DNA of 64,000 nucleotides, taken from NCBI GenBank assembly GCA_966250325.1, contig CBINGY010000017.1:13325-77324 (forward strand), in the 5' to 3' direction. This DNA is from Jiulongibacter sp966250325. Lineage in GTDB: Bacteria; Bacteroidota; Bacteroidia; Cytophagales; Spirosomataceae. The notes below the pieces were generated by a model. The model did no database searches. It worked only from the letters and a program-made list of their open reading frames with translations, and was not told the origin of the DNA. Position numbers and translations under genes: made by a program. Positions 1-7,894 of the stretch are shown here, piece by piece (position 1 is the first letter of the stretch; each line of letters begins with the position of its first letter).

Positions 1-2
1 TA

Positions 3-104
3 AATCATGGTTTCCATAACGACACCACTCCCCGATACGATGAAGCCGCCGCAAAGCTGGCCTGGGAAAGAACAGTGGATTTTTTTGAAAGATATTTAGG
101 ATAG
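3..104 (+). CDS. Dienelactone hydrolase family protein, C-terminal end only
   Basis: Only the last 33 codons lie in the window; the start is to the left. The tail carries the motif YDEAAAKLAWERT, typical of the C-terminus of dienelactone hydrolase alpha/beta-hydrolases, and the NHGFHND stretch before it holds what should be the catalytic His (the GxHGF/AFHND motif of the family). These enzymes hydrolyse lactones or small esters with a Cys/Ser-Asp-His triad and are often exported in Bacteroidota; the substrate cannot be judged from this piece. The final codons belong to an exact 31-bp repeat that recurs at 2252-2282, where a different C-terminal tail follows, so the present 3' end may have been acquired by recombination. 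Confidence 0.8.
   Translation, partial: NHGFHNDTTPRYDEAAAKLAWERTVDFFERYLG
56..86 (+). repeat. 31-bp direct repeat, left copy
   Basis: The 31 bases from here recur without mismatch at 2252-2282; sequence before and after differs between copies. This copy codes for LAWERTVDFF near the end of the hydrolase. It resembles the left boundary of an element inserted into the 3' end of a gene. Confidence 0.85.
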
Positions 105-127
105 TTTTATTGAGACAAACTTTATGG

Positions 128-160
128 AAGGCAGAATTGATAAAATTCTGCCTTTTATAT
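128..160 (+). terminator. Rho-independent terminator after the hydrolase
   Basis: An 11-bp perfect stem (128-138 with 144-154, AAGGCAGAATT) with a 5-nt loop is followed by a T-rich run. It lies 24 nt after the hydrolase stop. Confidence 0.85.
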
Positions 161-202
161 TTTAGAAGAATTATATTTAGAACAAATTTCATTTGTTAAC
201 CT

Positions 203-928
203 ATGAATCACCGACTTGTCTTATCCATACCCCAGCCCTGTACTGAGAAGTATTCAAATTTTGAGAGAACTTTGACTGGTGGGTTTTGTAACCACTGCCA
301 GAAAGAAGTAGCAGACTTTTCAAAAATGAAGGATCCAGAAATTATTGACTATTTCAAGTCTACATCCAGCAAGACTTGCGGAAGATTCAGGAAAGATCAG
401 CTGAAAACTTATTCGATTAAAAACTCTCAGGCTCACCCAAAGCTTGCTAATCCAAAATGGGGATGGACATTGTTCCCTCTTTCCATTTTTCTGTTTTTAA
501 AACCAGAAATGAGCCAGGCTCAATTTTTCAACAAACAGCAGAAAGTTCAAAAGGACTTTCATTCCAATTCACTGGAATCAAGAATGGACTCGCTAAGCAT
601 AATCAAGGGAACTGTATTGGTTGAAGATATCCCGTTACCGGGAGTTAGCATTGCACTAAAAGGAACTATGAAAGGCACCAGTACCAATAAAGATGGTGAA
701 TTTACCTTTAAAACTCCCCTATTGAAAGAAGAAACTCTTCAGTTTAGCTTTATCGGATATAAAACCAAAGAGATAAAAATATTGCCTAAAGAACTAATTG
801 ACAACCAAATTGATCTAAATATAATCCTTGACGAAGACGATATGGTTCTCATGGGTGAAGTAGAAGTAGCAGGACTCTATCAATCCAAAAAAACTGTTTT
901 TAAAAGAATAAAATCGATGTTCCGTTGA
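203..928 (+). CDS. CarboxypepD_reg-like membrane protein with N-terminal Cys cluster
   Basis: 241 aa in three parts. Residues 1-75 contain C13, C29, C32 and C59 in a pattern (FCNHCQKEVADFSKM, then CGRF) that recurs at the N-terminus of many Bacteroidota proteins and could bind a metal. A short hydrophobic segment (about 86-99) probably crosses the inner membrane. From about residue 134 there is a CarboxypepD_reg-like beta-sandwich (IKGTV, then GVSIALKGT, then NKDGEF, then FSFIGYKT). This predicts a cytosolic Cys domain and a periplasmic sandwich; the function is unknown. It overlaps the following transglutaminase gene by 4 nt, so the two are translationally coupled. The codon composition is A/T-rich compared with genes from hemN onward. 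The pair lies between the 31-bp repeats. Confidence 0.75.
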   Translation: MNHRLVLSIPQPCTEKYSNFERTLTGGFCNHCQKEVADFSKMKDPEIIDYFKSTSSKTCGRFRKDQLKTYSIKNSQAHPKLANPKWGWTLFPLSIFLFLKPEMSQAQFFNKQQKVQKDFHSNSLESRMDSLSIIKGTVLVEDIPLPGVSIALKGTMKGTSTNKDGEFTFKTPLLKEETLQFSFIGYKTKEIKILPKELIDNQIDLNIILDEDDMVLMGEVEVAGLYQSKKTVFKRIKSMFR

Positions 929-1992
929 CCAAAATTCTAATCTTATTCCTTTTGTTTTCACAATTAAAGGCTTTTGCTCAACTCTCCGATTTTCCAGGAA
1001 TTGATTTTACAAAAGCCGATAGCATTGCCAGCCTTTATTACAATGAAAATCTAAACAATTTGCCCAGACTTTCTTATCTGCTCACATCTGATCTGAATAC
1101 GGATATTGAAAAATTTAGGGCCGTCTATACATGGGTTAGCAATAACATTGAAAATGATTTTAGCCTCTATCAAAAAAATGAGCGAAAGTTATACAAATTC
1201 AGAAGTGATCAGGAAGCCCTTAAAAAATGGCAAAATAAAATTAGGAGAAAATTCTTCAGGGATTTACTTCGAAAGCAAAAGACTATTTGTACGGGTTACG
1301 CTTATCTCGTTAGGGAGTTATCTACACTTGCCGACATTGACTGTAAAATTATAGATGGCTACGGTAGAAATATCGTTTCAAACATCTCTGAGCCCGGCTT
1401 GCCTAATCACTCCTGGAATGCAGTTAAATTAAATGGCAAATGGTATTTATGTGATCCCACTCTTTCCAGTGGTAGCAATGAGATAAATAATGGAAGTGCC
1501 ACTTTTGTTCGCGACTTCTTTGATGGTTATTTCCTGGCCAATCCCCGAATGTTTGTCACAAACCACTATCCAATGGATACCGCCTGGTTGCTAATAAATG
1601 AAAAGCCTGAATTGAAAGATTTTCTGAACGCCCCAATCATCTACAAGGATAATTATCGTACCGAAATTTACCATGTCGATCCAACAACGAAAGACATAGA
1701 AACTGTGGTCAATAAACCTCTGACGTTCCTTCTTGATGGTCGAAAGAATATTTCCCCTTCTAAACTGGGAGGTTTACTGTCTCAAGGCCAAAAAGAAACC
1801 TTTTTTGACCTTAATGCAATTCGTGACGAAAACTCACTAATCATATTTGAATATACCTTCAAAAAACCCGGGAATTATGACCTTCATCTCATGTACGAAG
1901 GGAAGTATATTATGACTTTCAGTATTCAAGTAAATAAACATAGAACGAACCGAGACGATAATTCAGCACCTGAACAATATCCAAATAACTAG
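925..1992 (+). CDS. Secreted transglutaminase-like cysteine protease-fold protein
   Basis: 355 aa with an N-terminal signal peptide (LILFLLFSQLKAFAQ). The transglutaminase-like core has the expected Cys-His-Asp order: C122 in TICTGYAYL, H162 in PNHSWNAV and D177 in YLCDPTL. Such bacterial proteins act as peptidases or transamidases on envelope proteins; the substrate is unknown. The start is TTG, overlapping the stop of the preceding gene (TTGA), which explains the lack of its own leader. The C-terminal 150 residues look like beta-rich accessory domains. It probably forms one transcription unit with the CarboxypepD_reg protein and shares its A/T-rich composition. No terminator is evident directly after it. 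Confidence 0.8.
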   Translation: MTKILILFLLFSQLKAFAQLSDFPGIDFTKADSIASLYYNENLNNLPRLSYLLTSDLNTDIEKFRAVYTWVSNNIENDFSLYQKNERKLYKFRSDQEALKKWQNKIRRKFFRDLLRKQKTICTGYAYLVRELSTLADIDCKIIDGYGRNIVSNISEPGLPNHSWNAVKLNGKWYLCDPTLSSGSNEINNGSATFVRDFFDGYFLANPRMFVTNHYPMDTAWLLINEKPELKDFLNAPIIYKDNYRTEIYHVDPTTKDIETVVNKPLTFLLDGRKNISPSKLGGLLSQGQKETFFDLNAIRDENSLIIFEYTFKKPGNYDLHLMYEGKYIMTFSIQVNKHRTNRDDNSAPEQYPNN

Positions 1993-2250
1993 AAATAAAT
2001 AAAAACCATGGAATCGGTTTCTCATTGAAAAGAAACATTTTAGGAAGCTAGTATTATTATTTGGGTGTAGTTCCTGAATTTCAAGTATGTGACCCAGGTA
2101 TACTTTCTACATCAGATGCCCATGAAGGTCTATAGTGGAAAGAAACGATCTGAATTTCGGCATTCAACATCTACCTACCTCTGCAAATTTAACAAGTAGT
2201 TTTCGAAATGGTCACTATCAAAATTTCTCAACAATCAGCGTTAATAAAAT
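1993..2250. other. Non-coding stretch, no gene recognised
   Basis: A/T-rich intergenic DNA between the transglutaminase gene and the right 31-bp repeat copy. I see no open frame with coding character, no RNA gene and no strong hairpin. It may be the decayed right end of the inserted block. Confidence 0.5.
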
Positions 2251-2251
2251 G

Positions 2252-2282
2252 GCTGGCCTGGGAAAGAACAGTGGATTTTTTT
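2252..2282 (+). repeat. 31-bp direct repeat, right copy
   Basis: Identical to 56-86 over 31 bases. The reading frame used in the hydrolase continues through this copy to LAWERTVDFFKKKLS and a stop at 2298-2300, so it is a second, displaced hydrolase 3' end. Confidence 0.85.
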
Positions 2283-2300
2283 AAGAAAAAACTTTCGTAG
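2253..2300 (+). pseudogene. Displaced C-terminal fragment of a dienelactone hydrolase gene
   Basis: Fifteen codons in the hydrolase frame (LAWERTVDFFKKKLS, then TAG) with no gene body upstream. The ending FFKKKL is like that of intact family members, so this could be the original 3' end of the hydrolase or the last trace of a lost paralog. It keeps its own terminator just downstream. Confidence 0.65.
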
Positions 2301-2308
2301 CGTCCAGG

Positions 2309-2342
2309 AAAGCAGAGGCCGATTGAGCCTCTGCTTTCTTTC
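2309..2342 (+). terminator. Rho-independent terminator after the hydrolase fragment
   Basis: An 11-bp perfect inverted repeat, AAAGCAGAGGC (2309-2319) with GCCTCTGCTTT (2327-2337), with a 7-nt loop and then CTTT. It lies 9 nt after the stop of the displaced hydrolase tail. Confidence 0.85.
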
Positions 2343-2428
2343 CAATTTCGTTTTCACACCAAATAAAAGCCTGATTACCCTCTTCCCGGAATATGACCAC
2401 GGTCATCATTACACGTTTTATACCCGGG

Positions 2429-2436
2429 TAGTTTTG
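2429..2436 (+). promoter_or_regulatory. TANNTTTG promoter box of hemN
   Basis: TAGTTTTG matches the Bacteroidota -7 element. Only four bases separate it from the hemN ATG, so the transcript probably starts at or next to the start codon. Confidence 0.55.
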
Positions 2437-2440
2437 CCGA

Positions 2441-3790
2441 ATGATCACAGAGCAACTCATTCGCAAATACGACGTACCAGGTCCAAGGTATACCTCCTAC
2501 CCCACCGTGCCGGCCTGGAATCTTTCAGACTTCAATTTGCCCGACTGGCAGCTTGAAATCAAAAAAACTTTTGCTGAGAATCATCATATCGGAATATACA
2601 TTCATCTCCCTTATTGCGAGAGCTTATGTACATTTTGTGCCTGCCACAAGCACATCACCATAAACCATTCCGTAGAGGAACCCTATATAGACGCCCTGCT
2701 GAAAGAATGGCAACTGTACCTTTCTCTTTTTGACCAAAGGCCTGTTCTTCAGGAGTTGCATCTCGGAGGTGGAACGCCCAGCTTCTTTTCCCCGCAAAAC
2801 CTCAAAAGGCTACTTGACGGAATACTGAAGGAGGTTATTATTCCCCAGAATGCCGCCTACGGATTTGAAGGGCACCCCATGAATACTACTCGCGAGCACC
2901 TCCAGACCCTCTATGATCAGGGATTCAGAAGAGTGAGTTTCGGGGTGCAGGATTATAACGAGCAGGTCCAGCAGGCCATCCACCGGGTTCAGCCGTTTGA
3001 AAAAGTGAGGGAAGTAACCACAATGGCAAGAGAAATTGGTTACACATCGATCAGTCATGATCTCGTTTATGGGCTTCCGTTTCAAACCATCGGAAGCATT
3101 TCAGATACCGTTTTAAAAACTTTGGAGCTGAGGCCAGACCGGCTTTCTTTTTATAGTTATGCTCATGTTCCCTGGATTAAAGGGAATGGTCAACGTGGTT
3201 TTTCTGAAGATGATTTGCCCCTTGGAAATGCAAAACGAAGTTTGTACGATGCCGGTAAACACCTGTTTGAAAAAGCAGGGTACATGGAAGTAGGCATGGA
3301 TCATTTCGCTCTGCCCGATGACGAGCTTTTCCATGCCCGGGAAGAGGGCCGTTTGCACCGTAATTTTATGGGATATACCACAGAAAACGCCCCTGTTCTT
3401 ATCGGGCTTGGAGTTTCTTCTATTGGGAATACCACCCGTTCTTTCGCCCAGAATGAAAAAAGTCTGAAAACTTATCTTGAAAAGGTCAATGAGGGATATT
3501 GGCCCGTAATTAAAGGTCATTTGCTCTCTGAAGAAGATGTGCTTTCTGCTCAAATCATTGAAGAGATCATGTGTGGATTTCAAACGCACCGGCTGGCTGA
3601 ATTTGCAGAGCGACATCCTGAAATTTACCCGCGACTTCGGGAAATGGAAAGAGACGGAATACTTACTTTTAATACCCGTGATATCTGGGTGAAACCTCAC
3701 GGAAAAGCCTTTGTACGGAACATCGCCATGCTCTTTGATGAATATCTAGGAGAAAAGCAGGAGCAACGTGTTTTTTCCCGGACAATTTGA
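2441..3790 (+). CDS. hemN: Oxygen-independent coproporphyrinogen III oxidase
   Basis: 449 aa radical-SAM enzyme that decarboxylates two propionate side chains of coproporphyrinogen III to give protoporphyrinogen IX in anaerobic haem synthesis. The N-terminus (KYDVPGPRYTSYPTVP) is the classic HemN start. The cluster motif is C59-x3-C63-x2-C66-x-C68, matching true HemN rather than the HemW-type homologs, which have CxxxCxxC without the fourth Cys. The glycine-rich SAM stretch LHLGGGTPSFF follows. Length is normal. It stands alone as a transcription unit and the start is fixed by homology although the promoter box is almost adjacent. Confidence 0.95.
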   Translation: MITEQLIRKYDVPGPRYTSYPTVPAWNLSDFNLPDWQLEIKKTFAENHHIGIYIHLPYCESLCTFCACHKHITINHSVEEPYIDALLKEWQLYLSLFDQRPVLQELHLGGGTPSFFSPQNLKRLLDGILKEVIIPQNAAYGFEGHPMNTTREHLQTLYDQGFRRVSFGVQDYNEQVQQAIHRVQPFEKVREVTTMAREIGYTSISHDLVYGLPFQTIGSISDTVLKTLELRPDRLSFYSYAHVPWIKGNGQRGFSEDDLPLGNAKRSLYDAGKHLFEKAGYMEVGMDHFALPDDELFHAREEGRLHRNFMGYTTENAPVLIGLGVSSIGNTTRSFAQNEKSLKTYLEKVNEGYWPVIKGHLLSEEDVLSAQIIEEIMCGFQTHRLAEFAERHPEIYPRLREMERDGILTFNTRDIWVKPHGKAFVRNIAMLFDEYLGEKQEQRVFSRTI

Positions 3791-3912
3791 TCAGGGCTGT
3801 AACCTCAGGTTTTCCCCGGATGCCAGAATTGCTCGGGTCGATGTATGGCTTGTATGGCTTCGCTGTTCCAATATCATCTGGCAGTCCACAGGATTTTTGA
3901 TCCAAAATTTCC

Positions 3913-3920
3913 TACTTTTG
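3913..3920 (+). promoter_or_regulatory. TANNTTTG promoter box of gltX
   Basis: TACTTTTG, 22 nt before the gltX ATG. The flanking bases (TTTCC before, CA after) are the same as at the box at 63731-63738. Confidence 0.65.
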
Positions 3921-3942
3921 CAGCCCATTTTTAAAATTAAGT

Positions 3943-5439
3943 ATGTCTGTAAGAGTACGTTTTGCACCCAGCCCTACCGGGCCGCTTCATATCGGGGGAG
4001 TTCGCACTGCCTTGTATAACTACCTTTTTGCAAAAAAACATAAAGGTGATTTTATTCTGAGAATTGAAGATACCGACCAGAACAGGTATGTGGAAGGAGC
4101 AGAACAGTACATTATTGACAGCCTCAGGTGGCTGGGTCTGGAGTTTGACGAAAGTCCGGCCGGCGGACCTCATGCACCCTACCGGCAGTCGGAGCGAAGA
4201 GAGATTTACAAAAAATACGCTGAGCAGTTAATTAACACGGGGAAAGCTTATTATGCGTTTGATACGGCAGAAGAACTGGAAGCTATGCGAAAAGAACTTG
4301 ACGCTGCCAAAGTGGATAATCCCTCCTACAATTCGGTGACACGAATGAGCATGAAAAACTCATTCACCCTCTCAAAAGAAGAAGTAGATAGCCGTCTGGC
4401 TGCAGGCGAGCCGCATGTGATTCGTCTCAATGTGCCCATCAAGGAAGAAGTGAGGTTTAAAGATGCTATACGTGATTGGGTGGTGGTTCACTCCAGTACC
4501 ATTGATGATAAGGTACTTATGAAAGCCGATGGCATGCCTACGTATCACCTGGCCAATATTGTGGATGACCACGAAATGGGAATCACCCATGTGATTCGTG
4601 GAGAAGAATGGCTGCCCTCTGCTCCGCTGCATGTTTTACTTTACCGGGCCTTTGGCTGGCAACACCCCGAGTTTGCTCATCTTCCGCTTTTGCTTAAGCC
4701 AGAGGGAAATGGTAAACTAAGTAAACGGGACGGACTTCTGGGAGATTTCCCGGTGTTCCCAATGGAATGGAAAGACGAAGCCACCGGTGATGTATCCCGC
4801 GGATTTAAAGAGGATGGGTACCTGCCAGAAGCCGTTTTGAACTTTCTGGCTTTGCTGGGATGGAACCCGGGCACCGAGCAGGAGCTATTCTCGCTTGAAG
4901 AGCTGATACAGGCATTCAGTCTGGAACGTATTAACAAATCGGGAGCACGATTCGATATTCAGAAAGCCAAATGGTTTAATCAGCATTATGTCAAAAACCT
5001 TTCTGATGACGTGCTTACGGCAGAGGTCAACCAACAGGTCAAAAATGAAAAACTGGCTAAACAGCTCGTAAAACTCATGAAAGACCGGGTGACTTTTGTC
5101 AGAGAAATTGTTTCTGAGGTGCCGTATATTTTTTCAGCACCTGCAGAATACGACATGACTGTTGCCGAGAAGAAATGGGATGATCTGGCCAGACAAGCCA
5201 TGCCCATTATCGTCGATCTGGTAAAAAATGTGGATGACTTTACGACTGAAAACATTCATCACGCCATCTGGGAGGGGCTTCCGCAACATGAAATCAAGCC
5301 CGGCAAGGTAATGCAGGCTCTACGTTTAGCTGTAACCGGGGAAGGAAACGGCCCTGATCTGAGGCTTATGCTTGAAATACTGGGGAAAGACGAGGTGGTG
5401 AGCCGGATTGAGCGGGCTCTTAAGTTCCTTGGTCAATAG
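3943..5439 (+). CDS. gltX: Glutamyl-tRNA synthetase
   Basis: 498 aa class I aminoacyl-tRNA synthetase that charges tRNA-Glu in the cytosol. The HIGH-type signature PSPTGPLHIGG lies at residues 9-19 and the KMSKS-type motif KLSKRDG near residue 257. The anticodon-binding C-terminal half is complete. An internal segment around 276-291 is longer than in E. coli, as is usual in Bacteroidota. It is monocistronic with its own promoter box and a strong terminator downstream. Confidence 0.97.
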   Translation: MSVRVRFAPSPTGPLHIGGVRTALYNYLFAKKHKGDFILRIEDTDQNRYVEGAEQYIIDSLRWLGLEFDESPAGGPHAPYRQSERREIYKKYAEQLINTGKAYYAFDTAEELEAMRKELDAAKVDNPSYNSVTRMSMKNSFTLSKEEVDSRLAAGEPHVIRLNVPIKEEVRFKDAIRDWVVVHSSTIDDKVLMKADGMPTYHLANIVDDHEMGITHVIRGEEWLPSAPLHVLLYRAFGWQHPEFAHLPLLLKPEGNGKLSKRDGLLGDFPVFPMEWKDEATGDVSRGFKEDGYLPEAVLNFLALLGWNPGTEQELFSLEELIQAFSLERINKSGARFDIQKAKWFNQHYVKNLSDDVLTAEVNQQVKNEKLAKQLVKLMKDRVTFVREIVSEVPYIFSAPAEYDMTVAEKKWDDLARQAMPIIVDLVKNVDDFTTENIHHAIWEGLPQHEIKPGKVMQALRLAVTGEGNGPDLRLMLEILGKDEVVSRIERALKFLGQ

Positions 5440-5492
5440 TCGGTCGCCAAACCAGGTGAAACGGGAAATTATCATTTTGTAAATTATCAATG

Positions 5493-5523
5493 AATGCGTC
5501 ATCTCTGTGACGCATTTTTTATT
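5493..5523 (+). terminator. Rho-independent terminator of gltX
   Basis: AATGCGTCA (5493-5501) pairs with TGACGCATT (5508-5516), a 9-bp stem with 6-nt loop, followed by a T run. Confidence 0.9.
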
Positions 5524-5723
5524 TCAAAAAACAATTGATAAGAACAAAGTATGATTGGAACTTCCATCAAATCCTTTTGTTATAACCGCGAAATCAAAAA
5601 CCATCCGCATTTCTGACCATTCATCGTATCTTTCACCGCTACATCAAGATTTTACGGAGGTTTTTGAAAGTGTATCTAATTTTGTTTCACCGGTTGCGTC
5701 AGCAGCCACAACAGAACGCAAAT

Positions 5724-5930
5724 ATGACCAAGAAAAAAGAAACCGAAGAAAAACCGAAAGTCCATAAAGACCTGGAGGGTTTCGATATCCGTATCAACAC
5801 GTTTGGAGAGATTCAGATGAGCTACGATATTGAGCGTATCAACGACTTTTTGAATCGTACGGTAGATGATAAAAAACTACGGGATGTGGATATAGAAAAG
5901 CAAACAGCTAAAACGAAAAAGAAAAAGTAG
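5724..5930 (+). CDS. Small conserved lysine-rich protein
   Basis: 68 aa, highly charged with Lys-rich ends (MTKKKETEEK at the start, KTKKKK at the end) around a conserved-looking core (GFDIRINTFGEI, then DIERINDFLNR). Small cytosolic proteins of this shape occur in Cytophagales without known function; nucleic-acid binding would fit the charge but is only inference. The ATG at 5724 was chosen over an upstream in-frame start at 5664 because the upstream codons have no coding character and the Lys-rich start looks natural. Confidence 0.65.
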   Translation: MTKKKETEEKPKVHKDLEGFDIRINTFGEIQMSYDIERINDFLNRTVDDKKLRDVDIEKQTAKTKKKK

Positions 5931-6018
5931 CTTCGACAGGCTCAGCTACCGGGCTTCGACAGGCTTAGCTTCCGGGAATCGACAAGCTCAGCTACCCGGG
6001 TTCGATAAGCTCAGTTCG
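5931..6018. repeat. Tandem 23-24 bp repeat, CTTCGACAGGCTCAG family
   Basis: Four imperfect units start at 5931, 5954, 5977 and 6001, each a variant of CTTCGACAGGCTCAGCTACC. This motif is common between genes in Bacteroidota. A related piece in the opposite orientation lies in the dnaX linker region at 31849-31867. Confidence 0.75.
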
Positions 6019-6105
6019 TTGACTTCGGCAATCTAAGTCACTGTTAACCAAGCGGCTGAGCCGGTAGAAGCCAACCATTTTATAAACCTATTTACAAAAC
6101 ATCTT

Positions 6106-6885
6106 ATGAGAAGTCATGAAATAGACTACAAAATCCTGGGGGAAGATATCCAGGTGGTTGAAATTGAACTTGATCCCAACGAAACCGTCATTGCTGAAGC
6201 CGGAAGCATGCTTTTTATGGAAGATGGCATCACCTTTGAAACCAGAATGGGCGATGGCACCCAGGCCAATCAATCCGTTTTAGGAAAATTGTTTCAGGCT
6301 GGTAGCCGAATGCTTATGGGTGAGTCGCTTTTTATGACGCACTTCACCAATCGTGGTTATGGCAAAAAGAAAGTGGCTTTTGCCGCTCCTTACCCGGGTA
6401 CCATCAAAGCAGTAGATCTGAGCCAGATCTACCAGAATACCTTGATTGTACAGAAAGACGCTTTCTTATGTGCTGCCATGGGAACCAGCATCAATATTCA
6501 CTTCAATAAGCGATTTGGAGCTGGCTTATTCGGTGGTGAAGGGTTCATTCTGGAGAGAATTCAGGGGGATGGCCTGGCATTCATTCACTCAGGCGGTGTG
6601 GTGATGGAAAAATACCTGAACAATGAGACCTTACGCATAGACACCGGCTGCATCGTAGGCTACGAGCCTCAGCTTAATTTTGATATTCAGGCAGCTGGTG
6701 GCCTACGAAGCATGATTTTTGGTGGAGAAGGAATGTTTCTGGCCACGCTTTCGGGCACCGGGAAAGTATGGATTCAATCACTGCCTATCTCAAAACTCAT
6801 ACAGCGACTTTCTCCTGCAGGAGGAAATTCCAATAAAGAAGGTGGTTCTGTATTGGGCGGTCTGGCCAACATGTTTGAAAGCTAA
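6106..6885 (+). CDS. TIGR00266 / AIM24 family protein
   Basis: 259 aa, matching the TIGR00266 family throughout: EIDYKILGEDIQVVEIELDPNETVIAEAGSM-type start (residues 4 on), FTNRGYGKKKVAFAAPYPGTI in the middle and FGGEGMFLATLSGTGKVWIQSLP near the end. The family folds as a trimeric beta-barrel related to TRAP and mitochondrial AIM24; its role in bacteria is unknown. No signal peptide, so it is cytosolic. Monocistronic, with a hairpin terminator after it. Confidence 0.85.
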   Translation: MRSHEIDYKILGEDIQVVEIELDPNETVIAEAGSMLFMEDGITFETRMGDGTQANQSVLGKLFQAGSRMLMGESLFMTHFTNRGYGKKKVAFAAPYPGTIKAVDLSQIYQNTLIVQKDAFLCAAMGTSINIHFNKRFGAGLFGGEGFILERIQGDGLAFIHSGGVVMEKYLNNETLRIDTGCIVGYEPQLNFDIQAAGGLRSMIFGGEGMFLATLSGTGKVWIQSLPISKLIQRLSPAGGNSNKEGGSVLGGLANMFES

Positions 6886-6898
6886 ATTGACCTTACAT

Positions 6899-6940
6899 GG
6901 AAGTTGTCAGTTTATAAAAAGCAGGCAACTTCCTGATTTT
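6899..6940 (+). terminator. Terminator of the TIGR00266 gene
   Basis: GGAAGTTG (6899-6906) pairs with CAACTTCC (6926-6933), followed by TGATTTTT. The 19-nt loop is long. Confidence 0.65.
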
Positions 6941-6966
6941 TACTGCATCTGTTTGGTAAAAATTCT

Positions 6967-7371
6967 ATGAGAAAACCGAGCTATCTTCTCTTACTTCTGA
7001 TGCCCTTTTGTTCGTGGGGTCAAAAAACAGCCATTCGTGTTTACGACATTCTGGAAGTTAAAAATGAGTTTGAAAAAGAGGCACTCTATTTCTATGAACA
7101 GAACTGGAAACTCTTCAGAGATATGGCTCTCTCGAAAGGATTCATTACAGAGTTTAGTCTGGAGCGAGCACCAAAATCTGATAGTTCTTTTACCATCATC
7201 CTTTCCACCGGGTTCTCCGGAAAAGAACAATTTGAAAATGTAGAGCAGCACTTTGAACCTATCATGAAATCAATCAGACTGGGTGGTCCTGTGGTCATGG
7301 GAACCGCTGACTTCAGATCCTACTTTTTAAGTCGTCAAAGCTTCGAGTCCAATGTATTGACCGGGCAATAG
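6967..7371 (+). CDS. Secreted small protein of unknown function
   Basis: 134 aa with an N-terminal signal peptide (YLLLLLMPFCSWGQ). The mature part (about 115 aa) alternates predicted strands and helices and resembles a dimeric alpha/beta-barrel (ABM-like) fold, but I recognise no family motif, so this is only a guess. It precedes the DinB-fold gene by 21 nt and may be cotranscribed with it. Confidence 0.6.
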   Translation: MRKPSYLLLLLMPFCSWGQKTAIRVYDILEVKNEFEKEALYFYEQNWKLFRDMALSKGFITEFSLERAPKSDSSFTIILSTGFSGKEQFENVEQHFEPIMKSIRLGGPVVMGTADFRSYFLSRQSFESNVLTGQ

Positions 7372-7392
7372 AACTATCTAACTGTACCAGTA

Positions 7393-7893
7393 ATGAAAAC
7401 CTACTTTGAAGAATTGGCCGCATATAACTCCTGGGCAAATGGGCTGATATGTGATTGGTTAAGCAAGATTTCTGATGAACAATGGAACCGCCCACTGAAA
7501 AGTAGTTTCCCATCGGTAAGAGATACCGTTATCCATCTGGTAGGAGCTGAGAACGCCTGGTGGCAGCGATTGCGAAAAGACCAGCAGATTGTATGGATTC
7601 CTAATACATTTCAGGGCACCAAAGCGGAGGCCCTGGAGCTTTGGAGAGAATCTTTTTCCCATCTGGAGGAGTTTGTCAAAGAATTGTCTGCCACTCAGCT
7701 CTCAGAAAACCTTGATTTCAAACGACTGAACGGGGAAGCTAACCGAATGAAAATCTCTGAAGTACTGGCTCATGTTTTTAATCACAGCACCTACCATCGT
7801 GGCCAGCTGGTCACGTTACTTAGGCAAGTAGGTTTTACAGATGTGAGCAGCACCGATCTTCTCAATTTTTACCGAAGCAAACCGTTGAATTAA
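7393..7893 (+). CDS. DinB family protein
   Basis: 166 aa four-helix-bundle protein of the DinB/YfiT-like superfamily. It has the metal-binding His pattern: H48 in VIHLVGAENAWW, and two further His in the C-terminal NHSTYHRGQL. These proteins bind a divalent metal and several act as thiol-dependent transferases, but for most members, including this subgroup, the reaction is unknown. The opening YFEELAAYNSWAN is typical. It ends 2 bp from the convergent sulfatase gene. Confidence 0.88.
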   Translation: MKTYFEELAAYNSWANGLICDWLSKISDEQWNRPLKSSFPSVRDTVIHLVGAENAWWQRLRKDQQIVWIPNTFQGTKAEALELWRESFSHLEEFVKELSATQLSENLDFKRLNGEANRMKISEVLAHVFNHSTYHRGQLVTLLRQVGFTDVSSTDLLNFYRSKPLN

Positions 7894-7894
7894 C

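Noticed and set aside
3113..3700. 195-codon open frame antisense to hemN
   Set aside because: It lies wholly opposite a well-supported gene, has atypical composition, and shows no recognisable motif.
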